The notes under the pieces: model-generated
Database searches by the model: none
What the model saw: only the letters and a program-made list of their open reading frames with translations
Told to the model about the DNA's origin: nothing
In this document: positions 44,877 through 54,176 of the stretch, piece by piece
Numbering within the stretch: the first letter of the stretch is position 1
Layout: each line of letters starts with the position of its first letter
Made by a program: the position numbers and the translations under genes
NCBI GenBank assembly: GCA_964652155.1
Contig: CAZZBK010000012.1
Location: 3,922 to 67,921 of the forward strand
Source of the DNA: CAZZBK01 sp964652155
Lineage (GTDB): Bacteria > Planctomycetota > Planctomycetia > Pirellulales > PNKZ01
Direction: 5' to 3'
Length of the DNA: 64,000 nucleotides

Positions 44877-45018
44877 GGTGGCTACGTTCGCCAATCATAA
44901 GGAAAGGAACGACTCTGACAGCAACAGCGGCAATAGGACGTAAAGCGACCACATAGGTCGCACGTGATGTAGTCAAGCTGATGCTAGCAGGGATTGATCC
45001 GAGGATTCACGAGAAACT
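44877..45018. other. Spacer before cpaB with small hairpin
   Basis: The stretch holds a purine-rich run resembling a ribosome binding site (AAGGAAAGGA at about 44899-44908) with no ATG after it, and a hairpin GCGACC-acata-GGTCGC at 44945-44961. No gene is visible. It may be the leader of a transcript starting at cpaB or the scar of a lost small gene. Confidence 0.3.
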
Positions 45019-46053
45019 ATGCGTCCCAAATCCATCCTGTTATTGGTGCTGGCCCTGGGTTGCGGTCTGGTCGCGTCAATTGGGGTCACCCAATTGAAGA
45101 GCGATCAGCAGGTGGTCACGGTCCAGGGCGAGACCGTCGACATCTACGTCGCCATGCAGGACATCCTGATGGGTAACGTCATCAAGCCCGAGATGGTCAA
45201 GCTGACACCCTGGCCGAAAGACAAGCTTCCTAAAGACGCGGTCATGAAGTTGGAAGACTTGAAGGACCGACGGCCCCGCTCGATCATCAACGAAGGAGAC
45301 GTGATCCGCGAATCCAAATTGCTCTCGCCCGGCCAGATCGACGACGTCTTGGGGAAGATCCCCAAGGGGTACGAGGCGATGACCGTCAAAGTCGACGATG
45401 TCTCGAGTATGTCCGGCTTGCTCAAGCCCGGCGACTGGGTAAATGTCGTCGTGCATGTGAACGCGAATCCCACGGCTGGCATCCCCTCGGCGATGACGAT
45501 TCGCCCGAAAGACTTGCAGCGCGTGCAGGTCTTCGCCATGGGAACCATCACCGAACGAGATCGCAATGGGCAAGACACCGTGACCGTTGGCAAGACCGTG
45601 TCGCTGTTGCTCACGCCGCCTCAGGCACAGTTAATGACGTTTGCCTCGGAGATTGGACAAATTCGCCTGTTGGGCCGAAATGCCGAGGAGAATTCGTCCG
45701 GCGATAAAGGGGATCGGGAAACGATCGATTTCGATACGTTACTCCACGGAATCGGCGGGGCAGTAAAGTCAAGCCATCCGCTCCTGTCGAGCAAGGTGAC
45801 TCCACCGCCGACGCTCATCGAGGCTCCCGTTGAGCCCAAGGTCGAGGCTACGGCCAGCGAGAAGCCCAAGCTCACGTACACGATGATCATTGTCGAGGGG
45901 ACGACGACCCGCGAGGTCGAGTTCGACGAGCACGGCAAGATCATTCCGAAGGAAGTTCCGGCCGCGGCGGGAGCAGTGATCCCAGCGGGAGATATTCCGG
46001 CGGCGGCTCCAGCAGTTGAACCCCCTGTATCGATCAAGGACCGCGACTCGTAG
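45019..46053 (+). CDS. cpaB: Flp pilus assembly protein CpaB (RcpC)
   Basis: The 344-residue protein has one N-terminal membrane anchor (ILLLVLALGCGLVASIGV) and an SAF-like domain (VDIYVAMQDILMGNVIKPEM, about 41-60) followed by the CpaB/RcpC C-domain (MSGLLKPGDWVNVVVHVNAN). The tail is rich in Pro, Ala and Glu. CpaB is a periplasmic component thought to stabilise the secretin. Next in the cluster is the secretin gene. Confidence 0.9.
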   Translation: MRPKSILLLVLALGCGLVASIGVTQLKSDQQVVTVQGETVDIYVAMQDILMGNVIKPEMVKLTPWPKDKLPKDAVMKLEDLKDRRPRSIINEGDVIRESKLLSPGQIDDVLGKIPKGYEAMTVKVDDVSSMSGLLKPGDWVNVVVHVNANPTAGIPSAMTIRPKDLQRVQVFAMGTITERDRNGQDTVTVGKTVSLLLTPPQAQLMTFASEIGQIRLLGRNAEENSSGDKGDRETIDFDTLLHGIGGAVKSSHPLLSSKVTPPPTLIEAPVEPKVEATASEKPKLTYTMIIVEGTTTREVEFDEHGKIIPKEVPAAAGAVIPAGDIPAAAPAVEPPVSIKDRDS

Positions 46054-46172
46054 AACAAACCAGCAGCTTGGCGACATGGATCTCGAATCCGCGTCGCCAG
46101 GGATCGAGACCGTGACACGGATGCGTCACGCCTCAAAAAACGGATGCCTTAAGCGCACGAAGGATGTCACGG

Positions 46173-47894
46173 ATGAACAATCGCACCGCAGTGCCGCAGA
46201 GTTGGCGGCAACGATGTCTCGCGCTGGCCATTGGGCTCGGCGCGACGCTCGTTGCTACGACCGGAATTCAGGCCGAGCCGCCGAGTGCGAATCTGCAAGC
46301 CGGTCCGCAACCGGTTGTCCATCGAGTCCGCGGCGTCGCCAACGAACGGGTGCAGATGGTCGCCAACAGCAGCCGCGTGCTCTCGCTCGAAGCGCGCATC
46401 CCCAAAGTCGAAGTGAGCAACCCCGAGATTCTTCGCGTTACGCCCGTCTCGGCCAATGAAGTGCAAATCTACGCCTTGCGATCGGGTGTCACGCAGGTCA
46501 ACCTGTGGACCGAGGCCAACCAAGTCTATACGCTCGACGTGTCCGTATTCGGCGATGCCCGCGAACTCACCATGTACCTGCGCGATTTGTTCCCCAAATC
46601 GTCGCTCCGCGTCATCCCGATGGCCAGCAGCGCGGTCATCGCCGGTCACGTCGACGATCCGTCGCAGGTCGCCACGGTTATGCGGATCGCCGAGAACTTT
46701 TATCCCGAGCCGATCAACGCCATCAATGTGGGCAACGTGCAGCAAGTGCTGCTCAAGGTGAAAGTGTACGAGGTCTCGCGGACCAAATTGCGCAACCTGG
46801 GCTTCGACTTCGCCGCGGTCACCAGCGGCGGTAGCGTGTATGCCTCGGCCGTGAGCGGTATCCTCAAGAGTACGGGTAATATCGGCGCGCTGACCACCAC
46901 GGGCAATCAAACGGCCATCGCGTCGGTGCTCACCAATGGGAACCAATTCGCGGCGCTGCTCGAAGCCCTGCGGCAAGACGACCTGGCCAAAGTGCTCGCC
47001 GAGCCGAACCTGATTGCCATCAGCGGTCGACCTGCGTACTTCAACGCCGGCGGCGAGTTCCCGATCCTCGTGCCGCAAAGCTTGGGCACGGTATCGATCA
47101 TGTATCGCCCTTACGGCACGCAAGTCGACTTCGTGCCGATTGTGCTAGGGAATGGTCGTGTCCGGCTCGAAGTTCGTCCTCGGGTGAGCGAAATCGACGC
47201 CGCGCGGAGCGTGACCATCAACGGCACGACGGTGCCGGCCTTGCGAGTGCGCGAGATCGACACCGCGGTCGAGATGCAAGCCGGACAGACCCTGGCCATC
47301 GGCGGGCTCGTGCAAAGCCGGGTCGAGGCTCAAAGCCGAGGATTTCCTGGCTTGAAAGAAATTCCCCTCGTGGGCGGACTGTTCCGTCGTCAACACGAGC
47401 AAGTCAACGAGATCGAGTTGCTCATCGTGGTCACGCCCGAATTGGTCGACGCGATGAATCCACACGAAGTTCCGCCGTGCCTGCCCGGGGACGAGACGAC
47501 CTCGCCGAGCGACTATGAACTGTACGTGCGTGGATATCTGGAAGTGCCCAAGCGTTGCCCGCCCGGCGAGGGCTCGCTCCCTGGCGGTCCCGCGGTGCAA
47601 CCGTACTTTCCGGAAGAAAACGCGCAACCGGCACCAGCGAAGTCCGAGCCCCCTGCGCCTCCGGCCACGGGGGACGAGAGCGCCCGCCGCGCTACGAGCA
47701 ACCGCTTGTCGTCCTCGGTTCCGATTGTACCTGCCCCACGATTGAACCCATCGCAAGAGCGAGCCCTCGTGCCCCAGGTCGCCGCGCGGCCGAATAATCC
47801 GACCAATCGTCAAACGCCGCTGTATACCCCCCCAGCAGCGAGCAATTCATCGCCCGGCATGTTCGGCCGCGTCGGCTACGATGACCTAAAGTAG
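46173..47894 (+). CDS. cpaC: Tad secretin CpaC (RcpA)
   Basis: From the ATG at 46173 (AAGGA 8 bases upstream; an in-frame ATG at 46164 also exists) the protein has 573 residues with a signal peptide ending at GIQAEP. An N-terminal BON/secretin N-domain (SRVLSLEARIPKVEVSNPEI) precedes the secretin core (FLVPQ-like FPILVPQ, VPIVLGNGRVRLEVRPRVSE, GQTLAIGGLVQSRV and the end block ELLIVVTPELVDAM). A 130-residue Pro/Ala-rich tail follows. It forms the outer-membrane channel of the Flp pilus. Confidence 0.93.
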   Translation: MNNRTAVPQSWRQRCLALAIGLGATLVATTGIQAEPPSANLQAGPQPVVHRVRGVANERVQMVANSSRVLSLEARIPKVEVSNPEILRVTPVSANEVQIYALRSGVTQVNLWTEANQVYTLDVSVFGDARELTMYLRDLFPKSSLRVIPMASSAVIAGHVDDPSQVATVMRIAENFYPEPINAINVGNVQQVLLKVKVYEVSRTKLRNLGFDFAAVTSGGSVYASAVSGILKSTGNIGALTTTGNQTAIASVLTNGNQFAALLEALRQDDLAKVLAEPNLIAISGRPAYFNAGGEFPILVPQSLGTVSIMYRPYGTQVDFVPIVLGNGRVRLEVRPRVSEIDAARSVTINGTTVPALRVREIDTAVEMQAGQTLAIGGLVQSRVEAQSRGFPGLKEIPLVGGLFRRQHEQVNEIELLIVVTPELVDAMNPHEVPPCLPGDETTSPSDYELYVRGYLEVPKRCPPGEGSLPGGPAVQPYFPEENAQPAPAKSEPPAPPATGDESARRATSNRLSSSVPIVPAPRLNPSQERALVPQVAARPNNPTNRQTPLYTPPAASNSSPGMFGRVGYDDLK

Positions 47895-47907
47895 ATGGAG
47901 GTCGAAT

Positions 47908-47936
47908 CTGTCGGGTCATCTTCCCGACAGGTTTTA
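47908..47936 (+). terminator. Hairpin with short T-run between cpaC and the cpaE-like gene
   Basis: CTGTCGGG (47908-47915) pairs perfectly with CCCGACAG (47923-47930), with a 7-base loop and GTTTTA after it. It sits inside the pilus cluster, so it could end some transcripts after cpaC and lower expression of the ATPase and platform genes. Confidence 0.55.
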
Positions 47937-48030
47937 CCCCAGAGCAAAGCGCGTTCGATGGGTTGACTCGGACAGGTGCCTGTACGACGAACCCCGCGTG
48001 ACTTGGCCGCCAACTTTAGGGTTCCGTATT

Positions 48031-49248
48031 ATGAGCAACGTACTCCGACTGGCTGTCGTCGACCCCAACGACACCTCGCGTGAGGCGCTCAAGTCCGCGC
48101 TATTGGGAATGGACTCCGTCTGGCTCGACGCTGAGTGCTCGCGCTTCGAGTTTTTTGGTGACGTGGTGGCGCAGACTCAGCCCGACATCGGCATCGTGGC
48201 CATCGATTCGGACCCCGAGAAGGCGCTCGACCTCGTCGCCAAGCTGGCCGTCAACTCGCCCGATTGCAATGTGCTCGTCGTCAGCACGTCGACCGACGGT
48301 CGCTTGATCTTGCGTGCCATGCGGGCCGGGGCCAAAGAGTTCCTGGGCGCGCCGATCAAGCTGCAGGAAATGATCGACGCGATTGACCGGATCAGCGAAC
48401 GTAAGTTTGGCAAAGGAGATAACCGAAATCGCGGCTGCTCGGTGATCGCCATCTGCGGCGCGACGGGCGGCGTCGGGACAACCAGCTTGGCGGTGAACCT
48501 TGGCTGCGCCCTGGCCAAAGACCCTAAAAACTCGGTCTGCCTGGTCGATCTGGACGTCTGCCTCGGCGACGCCGACATTTTCCTCGACACGATTCCCGAC
48601 TTCTCGCTCGTTGATGTGGCGCAGAACGTCTCGCGGCTGGACTTCACACTGCTCAAACGCTCACTCACCAAACACTCATCCGGCCTGTTTTTGCTGCCGC
48701 GGCCCGTGCAAATCGACGACGTGCATTTGCTCACGCCCGACAATTTGCAGCGCGTTATCGGCCTGCTCAAGGCGACGTTCACGCATTTGGTGATTGACCT
48801 GTCAAAGACCTACACGCCGCTCGACTTCGTGGCGTTGCAAATGGCCAACCACATCCTGCTTGTCACGCAGGTTGATCTACCCTGCTTGCGGAACGTCGTC
48901 CGATTGTTGATGGCGTTCAATCAGATGGAAGGGATGTCCGAAAAGGTCAAGGTGGTCTGCAACCGCGTCGGCCTCGACACCGGCGCGATTACGATGAAAA
49001 AAGCCCAAGAGACCATCGGCCGGGAGATTTTCTGGCAATTGCCAAACGACTATCGCACGATGATCGAGGTGCGCAACAACGGCGTGCCGCTGGTGGAACA
49101 GGCCCCCAAGGCAGCCATCACCCAATCGGTGGTTAACCTGGCCAATGTGCTCAACAGCAATCAGCCGGCCAGCGAGGAAGCCGCGCCGGAAGCCGCCGCC
49201 AAGCCCGCCAAAAGCAAGCTCTTTAGCTTCTGGCCCACGAAAAAGTAA
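48031..49248 (+). CDS. cpaE: CpaE/TadZ-like pilus localisation ATPase
   Basis: The 405-residue protein has a response-regulator-like N-terminal domain (RLAVVDPNDTSREALKSAL) that keeps the first acidic residue but not a clear phospho-acceptor pattern, and a ParA/MinD-type ATPase from about residue 137. The Walker A region reads GATGGVGTTS (143-152) and lacks the usual lysines of the MinD type, as in other TadZ proteins. The switch region VCLVDLDVCLGDADIFLD is intact. Members place the Tad machinery at a cell pole. The alternative GTG at 47998 is less likely. Confidence 0.88.
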   Translation: MSNVLRLAVVDPNDTSREALKSALLGMDSVWLDAECSRFEFFGDVVAQTQPDIGIVAIDSDPEKALDLVAKLAVNSPDCNVLVVSTSTDGRLILRAMRAGAKEFLGAPIKLQEMIDAIDRISERKFGKGDNRNRGCSVIAICGATGGVGTTSLAVNLGCALAKDPKNSVCLVDLDVCLGDADIFLDTIPDFSLVDVAQNVSRLDFTLLKRSLTKHSSGLFLLPRPVQIDDVHLLTPDNLQRVIGLLKATFTHLVIDLSKTYTPLDFVALQMANHILLVTQVDLPCLRNVVRLLMAFNQMEGMSEKVKVVCNRVGLDTGAITMKKAQETIGREIFWQLPNDYRTMIEVRNNGVPLVEQAPKAAITQSVVNLANVLNSNQPASEEAAPEAAAKPAKSKLFSFWPTKK

Positions 49249-49417
49249 CCCTGGCGCGCTTCGACCAGCGGCTTGACGGTTGAGCCGTCCGGGCATGTGG
49301 ATTTTTTGCCTCGTCATTTCGTGGGGCAGCACGTCGCGCGTGTGATTTGTGAGCTATCTTTGCGCGAGCTTACCTCATTCGTCTCACGATCATTGCACTC
49401 ACAGGTTCAAGCCCAAG

Positions 49418-50760
49418 ATGGCCAAGACACTCCCCACGCTCGGTCGCACCAACGAGAAAACCGCTGAAGCCGACTTTGAAGAGCTGAAGAAGAAAATCCA
49501 CGGCAAGTTGGTCGACAAGCTCGACTTGAATAAGGTGGGTGACCTCGATGGCGAGGTGCTCCGCAACCAGATTCGCTTGGTCGTCGAACATCTTTGTGAT
49601 CAAGAAGACACGCTACTCAACCGTGCCGAACGCGAGCGGCTCGTCGACGAAGTGCTCGACGAGACGTTCGGCTTTGGTCCCTTGGAGCTGCTGCTCAAAG
49701 ATGCATCGATCAGCGACATTCTGATCAACGGGCCCAAGAATATCTTTGTCGAACGACGCGGCCGCATGGAAAAAACCAGCGTGACGTTTCGCGACAATCA
49801 GCACTTGCTGCAAATCATCGACCGCATCGTGTCGAAAGTCGGCCGCNNNNNNNNNNTGGTCGGCGCGTCGACGAAGTCTGCCCGATGGTCGACGCCCGTC
49901 TGCCCGATGGCTCGCGTGTCAATGCGATCATTCCGCCGTTGGCGCTGGATGGCGCGGCGGTCTCGATTCGTCGCTTTGGCAAGAACCCGCTTAAGCTCGA
50001 AGACCTGCTCAACTACAAGGCCTTTACGCCCGAGATGGTCATGCTTCTCGAAGGTGCCATCAAAGGCCGGCTCAACGTGATCATTTCTGGCGGCACGGGC
50101 TCCGGAAAAACAACCCTGCTCAACACGCTCTCAAGCTTCATCGGCACCCACGACCGGATCGTGACCATCGAGGACGCGGCCGAGTTGCAGTTGCAGCAAG
50201 AACACGTCGTGCGACTGGAAACCCGTCCACCCAACATCGAAGGCAAAGGGGGCGTATCAGCCACCGATCTCGTCAAGAACGCCCTGCGCATGCGCCCCGA
50301 GCGAATTATCATCGGCGAATGCCGTGGGCCCGAAACGCTCGACATGCTCCAGGCCATGAACACGGGCCACGAAGGCTCGATGACCACGCTCCACGCCAAT
50401 ACGCCCCGCGATGCCGTGGCGCGCATCGAGACCATGATCACGATGTCGGGCTTCGAGCTACCGCTCAAAGCCATGCGCCAGCAGATCGCCAGCGCCGTCA
50501 ACCTCATCGTCCAAGCCAGCCGCTTGCAAGGTGGCACACGCAAAATCACGTACATCACCGAGATCCTGGGCATGGAGGGCGACACGCTCATCATGCAAGA
50601 CATCTATCGTTTTGTCCAAGAGGGGATCGACGAGAACGGCAAGGCGTTCGGCCATTTCCTCTCGACCGGTATCCGTCCCAAGTGCATGGAAAAACTCGAG
50701 GCCTCGGGGGTTCGCCTGCCGGCCAGCGCCTTCAAGCAACGCGTCATGATGCAGTGCTAG
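49418..50760 (+). CDS. cpaF: Pilus ATPase CpaF (TadA), interrupted by an assembly gap
   Basis: The gene is read in two frames because a run of 10 N (49847-49856) interrupts it. The first part (49418-49846) carries the N-terminal domain (FGFGPLELLLKDASISDILI). The second (from 49857, read as GRRVDEVCPM and onward) has Walker A GGTGSGKTT, the Asp box VTIEDAAELQL and Walker B RIIIGECRG with the His box TTLHAN. The sequence flanking the N repeats VGR on both sides, so the true gene is probably continuous. The enzyme powers Flp pilus assembly in the cytoplasm. Followed by tadB after 42 bases. Confidence 0.9.
49847..49856. other. Assembly gap (10 N) inside cpaF
   Basis: Ten N separate GTCGGCCGC on the left from GGTCGGCGCGTCGAC on the right. 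The near-repeat of GTCGGC suggests overlapping contig ends rather than missing sequence, and the frame shift across the gap is a placeholder artefact. Confidence 0.9.
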
Positions 50761-50802
50761 AGCATTACGCGGGGCTCGAACTAATTTTTGGAATGCATCT
50801 TT

Positions 50803-51768
50803 ATGTCCACCATCGTCATCGCCATCGCGGCATTTGTCGGGGTCTTTGCGCTGATCTTCGGCGTGGCGACCTTCTTTCGCAACGACAACGGCTCGAAGCT
50901 CGAAGATCGCCTGCACCTGCTGGCCACACAAGGTTCGTCCAAGCAGCAACGCGACGATGCCACCAACAGCGTCTTGAATCAACCGCTCGATAACGTGCCC
51001 TCGTTTTTTGCCGGGCTGCTGGCTCGGCTTGGCAGCTTAAGCAAGATATTTGAACAGGCCGACACCAGCTTAACCCCCGAAAAATTCTTTCTCATCACCG
51101 GCTTGCTATTCGCCGGTGGCGCCGGATTCGGCGTGCTCAACCGCTGGAGCGTCGCATTGGCCGTGCTGGTGGGCCTGACGACTTCCAGCTTGCCGGTCAT
51201 GTGGCTGATGTTCCGCCGCAAACGGCGCATGGCCGCGTTTCAACGTCAGTTGCCTGAAGCGCTCGAACTGATGGGCCGCGCCTTGCGGTCCGGGCACAGC
51301 TTGTCGGCCGGCTTTGAGCTTGTCTCGCAAGAGGTCGCCGCGCCGCTGGGGACCGAGTTCGGCCGTGTCTATGAGGAGCAGAACCTGGGGGTGCCGTTCG
51401 AGGAAGCGCTCACCTCGCTCACCGAACGCATGCCCAACCTGGATCTCAAGTTCTTCTCGACTGCCGTCATTTTGCAACGGACAACCGGTGGCGACCTGGC
51501 CGAAATACTCGACAAGATCGGACACCTCATCCGCGAACGATTCCGGATCTTCGGACAGGTCGCGGCCCTGACGGGCGAAGGCCGGCTGTCGGGCATCGTG
51601 TTGCTCGCGCTGCCGCCGGTGCTGTTTCTCGTCGTCTACCGTCTGAACCCCAGCTACAGTTCGTTGCTGTTCGAGGACGAGCTGGGCAAAAAGATGCTCA
51701 TCGGCGCGGTGATCATGCAGCTGCTCGGCGCGCTGGTGATTCGCAAGATCGTTAACATCAAGGTCTGA
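50803..51768 (+). CDS. tadB: Tad platform protein TadB
   Basis: The 321-residue inner-membrane protein has an N-terminal membrane anchor (STIVIAIAAFVGVFALIFGV), two central membrane segments, a T2SSF-type domain (FQRQLPEALELMGRALRSGH; TGGDLAEILDKIGHLIRERF) and two C-terminal segments. TadB and TadC form the platform that couples CpaF to pilin extrusion. The start at 50803 follows TTGGAATG; a TTG at 50788 would add five residues. Confidence 0.92.
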   Translation: MSTIVIAIAAFVGVFALIFGVATFFRNDNGSKLEDRLHLLATQGSSKQQRDDATNSVLNQPLDNVPSFFAGLLARLGSLSKIFEQADTSLTPEKFFLITGLLFAGGAGFGVLNRWSVALAVLVGLTTSSLPVMWLMFRRKRRMAAFQRQLPEALELMGRALRSGHSLSAGFELVSQEVAAPLGTEFGRVYEEQNLGVPFEEALTSLTERMPNLDLKFFSTAVILQRTTGGDLAEILDKIGHLIRERFRIFGQVAALTGEGRLSGIVLLALPPVLFLVVYRLNPSYSSLLFEDELGKKMLIGAVIMQLLGALVIRKIVNIKV

Positions 51769-51787
51769 GCCCATACTCTTCGCGATC

Positions 51788-52747
51788 ATGATCGACTTTG
51801 CCACACTACTGCCATTTGCCGTCTTCGGCCTGTTTGCCACCGGAGCATGGTTCTTGCTCGACGCATTCGGCAACTCGCCGTCACGCGCCATGGCGCGACT
51901 CGACGAATTCAAGAACCCGCAAATTCGCAAGAAGCGACTCGAGGAAGACTCGGCCCTTAAGCAAGAAGACGCCATGACGCGCGTGCTGGCCAAGGCATCG
52001 CCGGCGCTCGCTAAACCGCTCACGCCCAAATCCGAGTTGGAAATGAACCAACTCAAGCTCAAGCTGGCCATGGCCGGGTTCCGCGGCGACACGGCCGTCA
52101 CGACCTACTTGGGGCTCAAGTTCGTGGGCCTGATCGGCGGCTTCTTGCTCAGCGGTGTCACGCTGGCCGTGCTGCAAACCTTCGACTTCAACGCCATCTT
52201 ATATGCCCTCGGTTTCGCCGGCGCGATGTTCTACATCCCCGAAATCGCCTTGATGCTCATCACCAGCGGTCGTAAGGAACAAATCTTCCTCGGTCTGCCC
52301 GACGCCTTGGACCTGATGGTCGTCTGTGTTGAGGCCGGCCTGGGCATGGACTCGGCAATGCGCAAGGTCTCGGAGGAAATGAAACGCACCTTCAAGGTGA
52401 TCTGCGAAGAGTTTCAACTTGCCAACTTTCAGATTCAGATGGGTCGCCCACGCGCCGAAGTGTGGCACGAACTGGGCATTCGCTCGGGAGTCGAAGACCT
52501 GCGGCAACTTTCGTCGATTATCATTCAGGCCGAGCGGTTCGGCTCGAGCATCGCGCAAGCCCTTCGCGTGCAAAGCGACGCCATGCGCACCCGTCGCAAA
52601 CAGATCGCCGAGGAAAAGGCGGCCAAAACCGCAGTGAAGCTCATCTTCCCGCTGGTGATCTTCATCTTCCCCGGCATCTTCGTCGTGCTCGTTGGCCCCG
52701 CCGCCATCACGATGGTCCGCGAAATGTTCCCCATGATGGGCGGCTAA
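51788..52747 (+). CDS. tadC: Tad platform protein TadC
   Basis: The 319-residue protein has the TadC arrangement: an N-terminal membrane segment, a charged stretch, two central segments (FVGLIGGFLLSGVTLAVL and the next), the T2SSF domain (LPDALDLMVVCVEAGLGMDSA; LSSIIIQAERFGSSIAQAL) and a C-terminal segment ending in FIFPGIFVVLVGPAAI. It starts 19 bases after tadB. It is the last recognisable pilus gene; no tadE, tadF or tadG follows. Confidence 0.92.
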   Translation: MIDFATLLPFAVFGLFATGAWFLLDAFGNSPSRAMARLDEFKNPQIRKKRLEEDSALKQEDAMTRVLAKASPALAKPLTPKSELEMNQLKLKLAMAGFRGDTAVTTYLGLKFVGLIGGFLLSGVTLAVLQTFDFNAILYALGFAGAMFYIPEIALMLITSGRKEQIFLGLPDALDLMVVCVEAGLGMDSAMRKVSEEMKRTFKVICEEFQLANFQIQMGRPRAEVWHELGIRSGVEDLRQLSSIIIQAERFGSSIAQALRVQSDAMRTRRKQIAEEKAAKTAVKLIFPLVIFIFPGIFVVLVGPAAITMVREMFPMMGG

Positions 52748-52863
52748 GTACAGGTGCCTCGCCATGTGTGCCCCGAAAACCAAGGCACTCAAGCCAGACA
52801 CAACCTGAGCATAATCACTCCGCGAGGCAAGCCGTTTGACCACCCTGGACTTAAAACCTACGG

Positions 52864-54021
52864 TTGCTTGGCGTCTCGCGCCCTTTCCCTGCAACAATCT
52901 CCTGCGAGCTTGGTAACGTGCTGCAATCTTCTCCGTATCAACACCGAAATCTCGGGCTCGATATTTTAAGAGCCCTGGCCATCAGCATGGTGTTTGTTGG
53001 ACATGGCGTAACGCTCCATGGCCTACCGATACTCGGCGAGCTTGGCACGGGAGTCGATCTGTTCTTTCTGTTGTCAGGTTTTCTCATCGGGCGGATCTAC
53101 TTTCGCTCGCTGAAAGACGACACGTTCGGCTTGTGGTCTTTTTGGCAGGCAAGGTGGTGGAGAACTCTCCCACCCTACTTCGCGGCCTTCGGCTTATACG
53201 CGGTCGCCATGCGTTGGTACTCCAACGAACCGGTCGCAAGTCACTACTTGCTATTTCTGCAGAACTACGGCGGCATGGTCGGCTTCAACGCGAGTTGGAG
53301 TCTGTGCGTTGAAGAGCACTTCTATCTCATGTTGCCGTTGGCGGCCTGTACGTTTGACCGGCTCTTCGGTCGCCGAGCGTTCGCCTGGGGATTGCCCATC
53401 GCATTCGCCCTCCCATTGATCCTACGCCTCTCCACGATTGCCCTGACCGGCACGCTTCCCGAGGGTTGGTACTGGATGACGCACTTTCATTGCGAAGGAC
53501 TGATTGCAGGTGTTTGGCTCGCGTATCTGCAAATTGAATCGCCGGATTGGTATGCCAAGACTCGACGAGCGGCGCTCTGGCTGACGCCGTTAATCCCCGT
53601 GCTATTGTTCGTACTGCCGCTGTGGTCATCACGCGGCCCGTTCGTCAACGCCTGGGTATTCACTTTCTTGGCAATTGGCTATGCAGCTTGGCTACGCACG
53701 ATGATCGACCTAAAGTGGGCACCCACGCATTACGTGGGGCGAACGACTCAGGCCGTCATTTATGCGTTGGCCATTTCCTCGTATAGCATCTATCTCACCC
53801 ACTCATTATCCTTCGCCGTGATGCGTGACTTGGTCGATCACTGGCCACGTGGCGGGATCAAAACGGGCTTTATCTTGGGCAGCTCACTCGTCGTCAGTGG
53901 CGTTTTCTATTATTTAGTCGAACGCACATCGCTGCTAATCCGCGATCGAGTCATGCGCCGCGATACGCAATCACCAGGCAATCTGGTGCTGGTTCCAGGC
54001 ACTCGGCTTGCATCCGGTTGA
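52864..54021 (+). CDS. Membrane acyltransferase (acyltransferase 3/OafA family)
   Basis: The 385-residue reading begins at TTG; a GTG at 52918 is an equally good start and would remove 18 residues. About ten membrane segments are visible. The family's N-terminal motif appears as LDILRALAISMVFVGHG, and SLCVEEHFYLMLPL carries the conserved acidic/His block of the middle. Such enzymes O-acetylate surface polysaccharides or peptidoglycan. It follows the Tad locus on the same strand and may modify surface glycans. Confidence 0.85.
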   Translation: MLGVSRPFPATISCELGNVLQSSPYQHRNLGLDILRALAISMVFVGHGVTLHGLPILGELGTGVDLFFLLSGFLIGRIYFRSLKDDTFGLWSFWQARWWRTLPPYFAAFGLYAVAMRWYSNEPVASHYLLFLQNYGGMVGFNASWSLCVEEHFYLMLPLAACTFDRLFGRRAFAWGLPIAFALPLILRLSTIALTGTLPEGWYWMTHFHCEGLIAGVWLAYLQIESPDWYAKTRRAALWLTPLIPVLLFVLPLWSSRGPFVNAWVFTFLAIGYAAWLRTMIDLKWAPTHYVGRTTQAVIYALAISSYSIYLTHSLSFAVMRDLVDHWPRGGIKTGFILGSSLVVSGVFYYLVERTSLLIRDRVMRRDTQSPGNLVLVPGTRLASG

Positions 54022-54086
54022 ATACCACGATGCAACGCCGGTAAGGGTTTTTATCGAGGTCTGCGCGGCTATTGAGCCAGGGCGAC

Positions 54087-54106
54087 CACCGGAAGCCCGG
54101 TGTTTA
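54087..54106. terminator. Possible terminator between the acyltransferase and pyrC
   Basis: CACCGG-aagc-CCGGTG is a perfect 6-bp stem followed by TTTAA, in the 155-base space between two convergent genes. The stem is short. Confidence 0.35.
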
Positions 54107-54176
54107 AGGGCCTCGCGTTGCACGCAGGGGCTCATTCACCGCGCAGGTGTCTATAGCACTTTCAAGACGATGGGTC

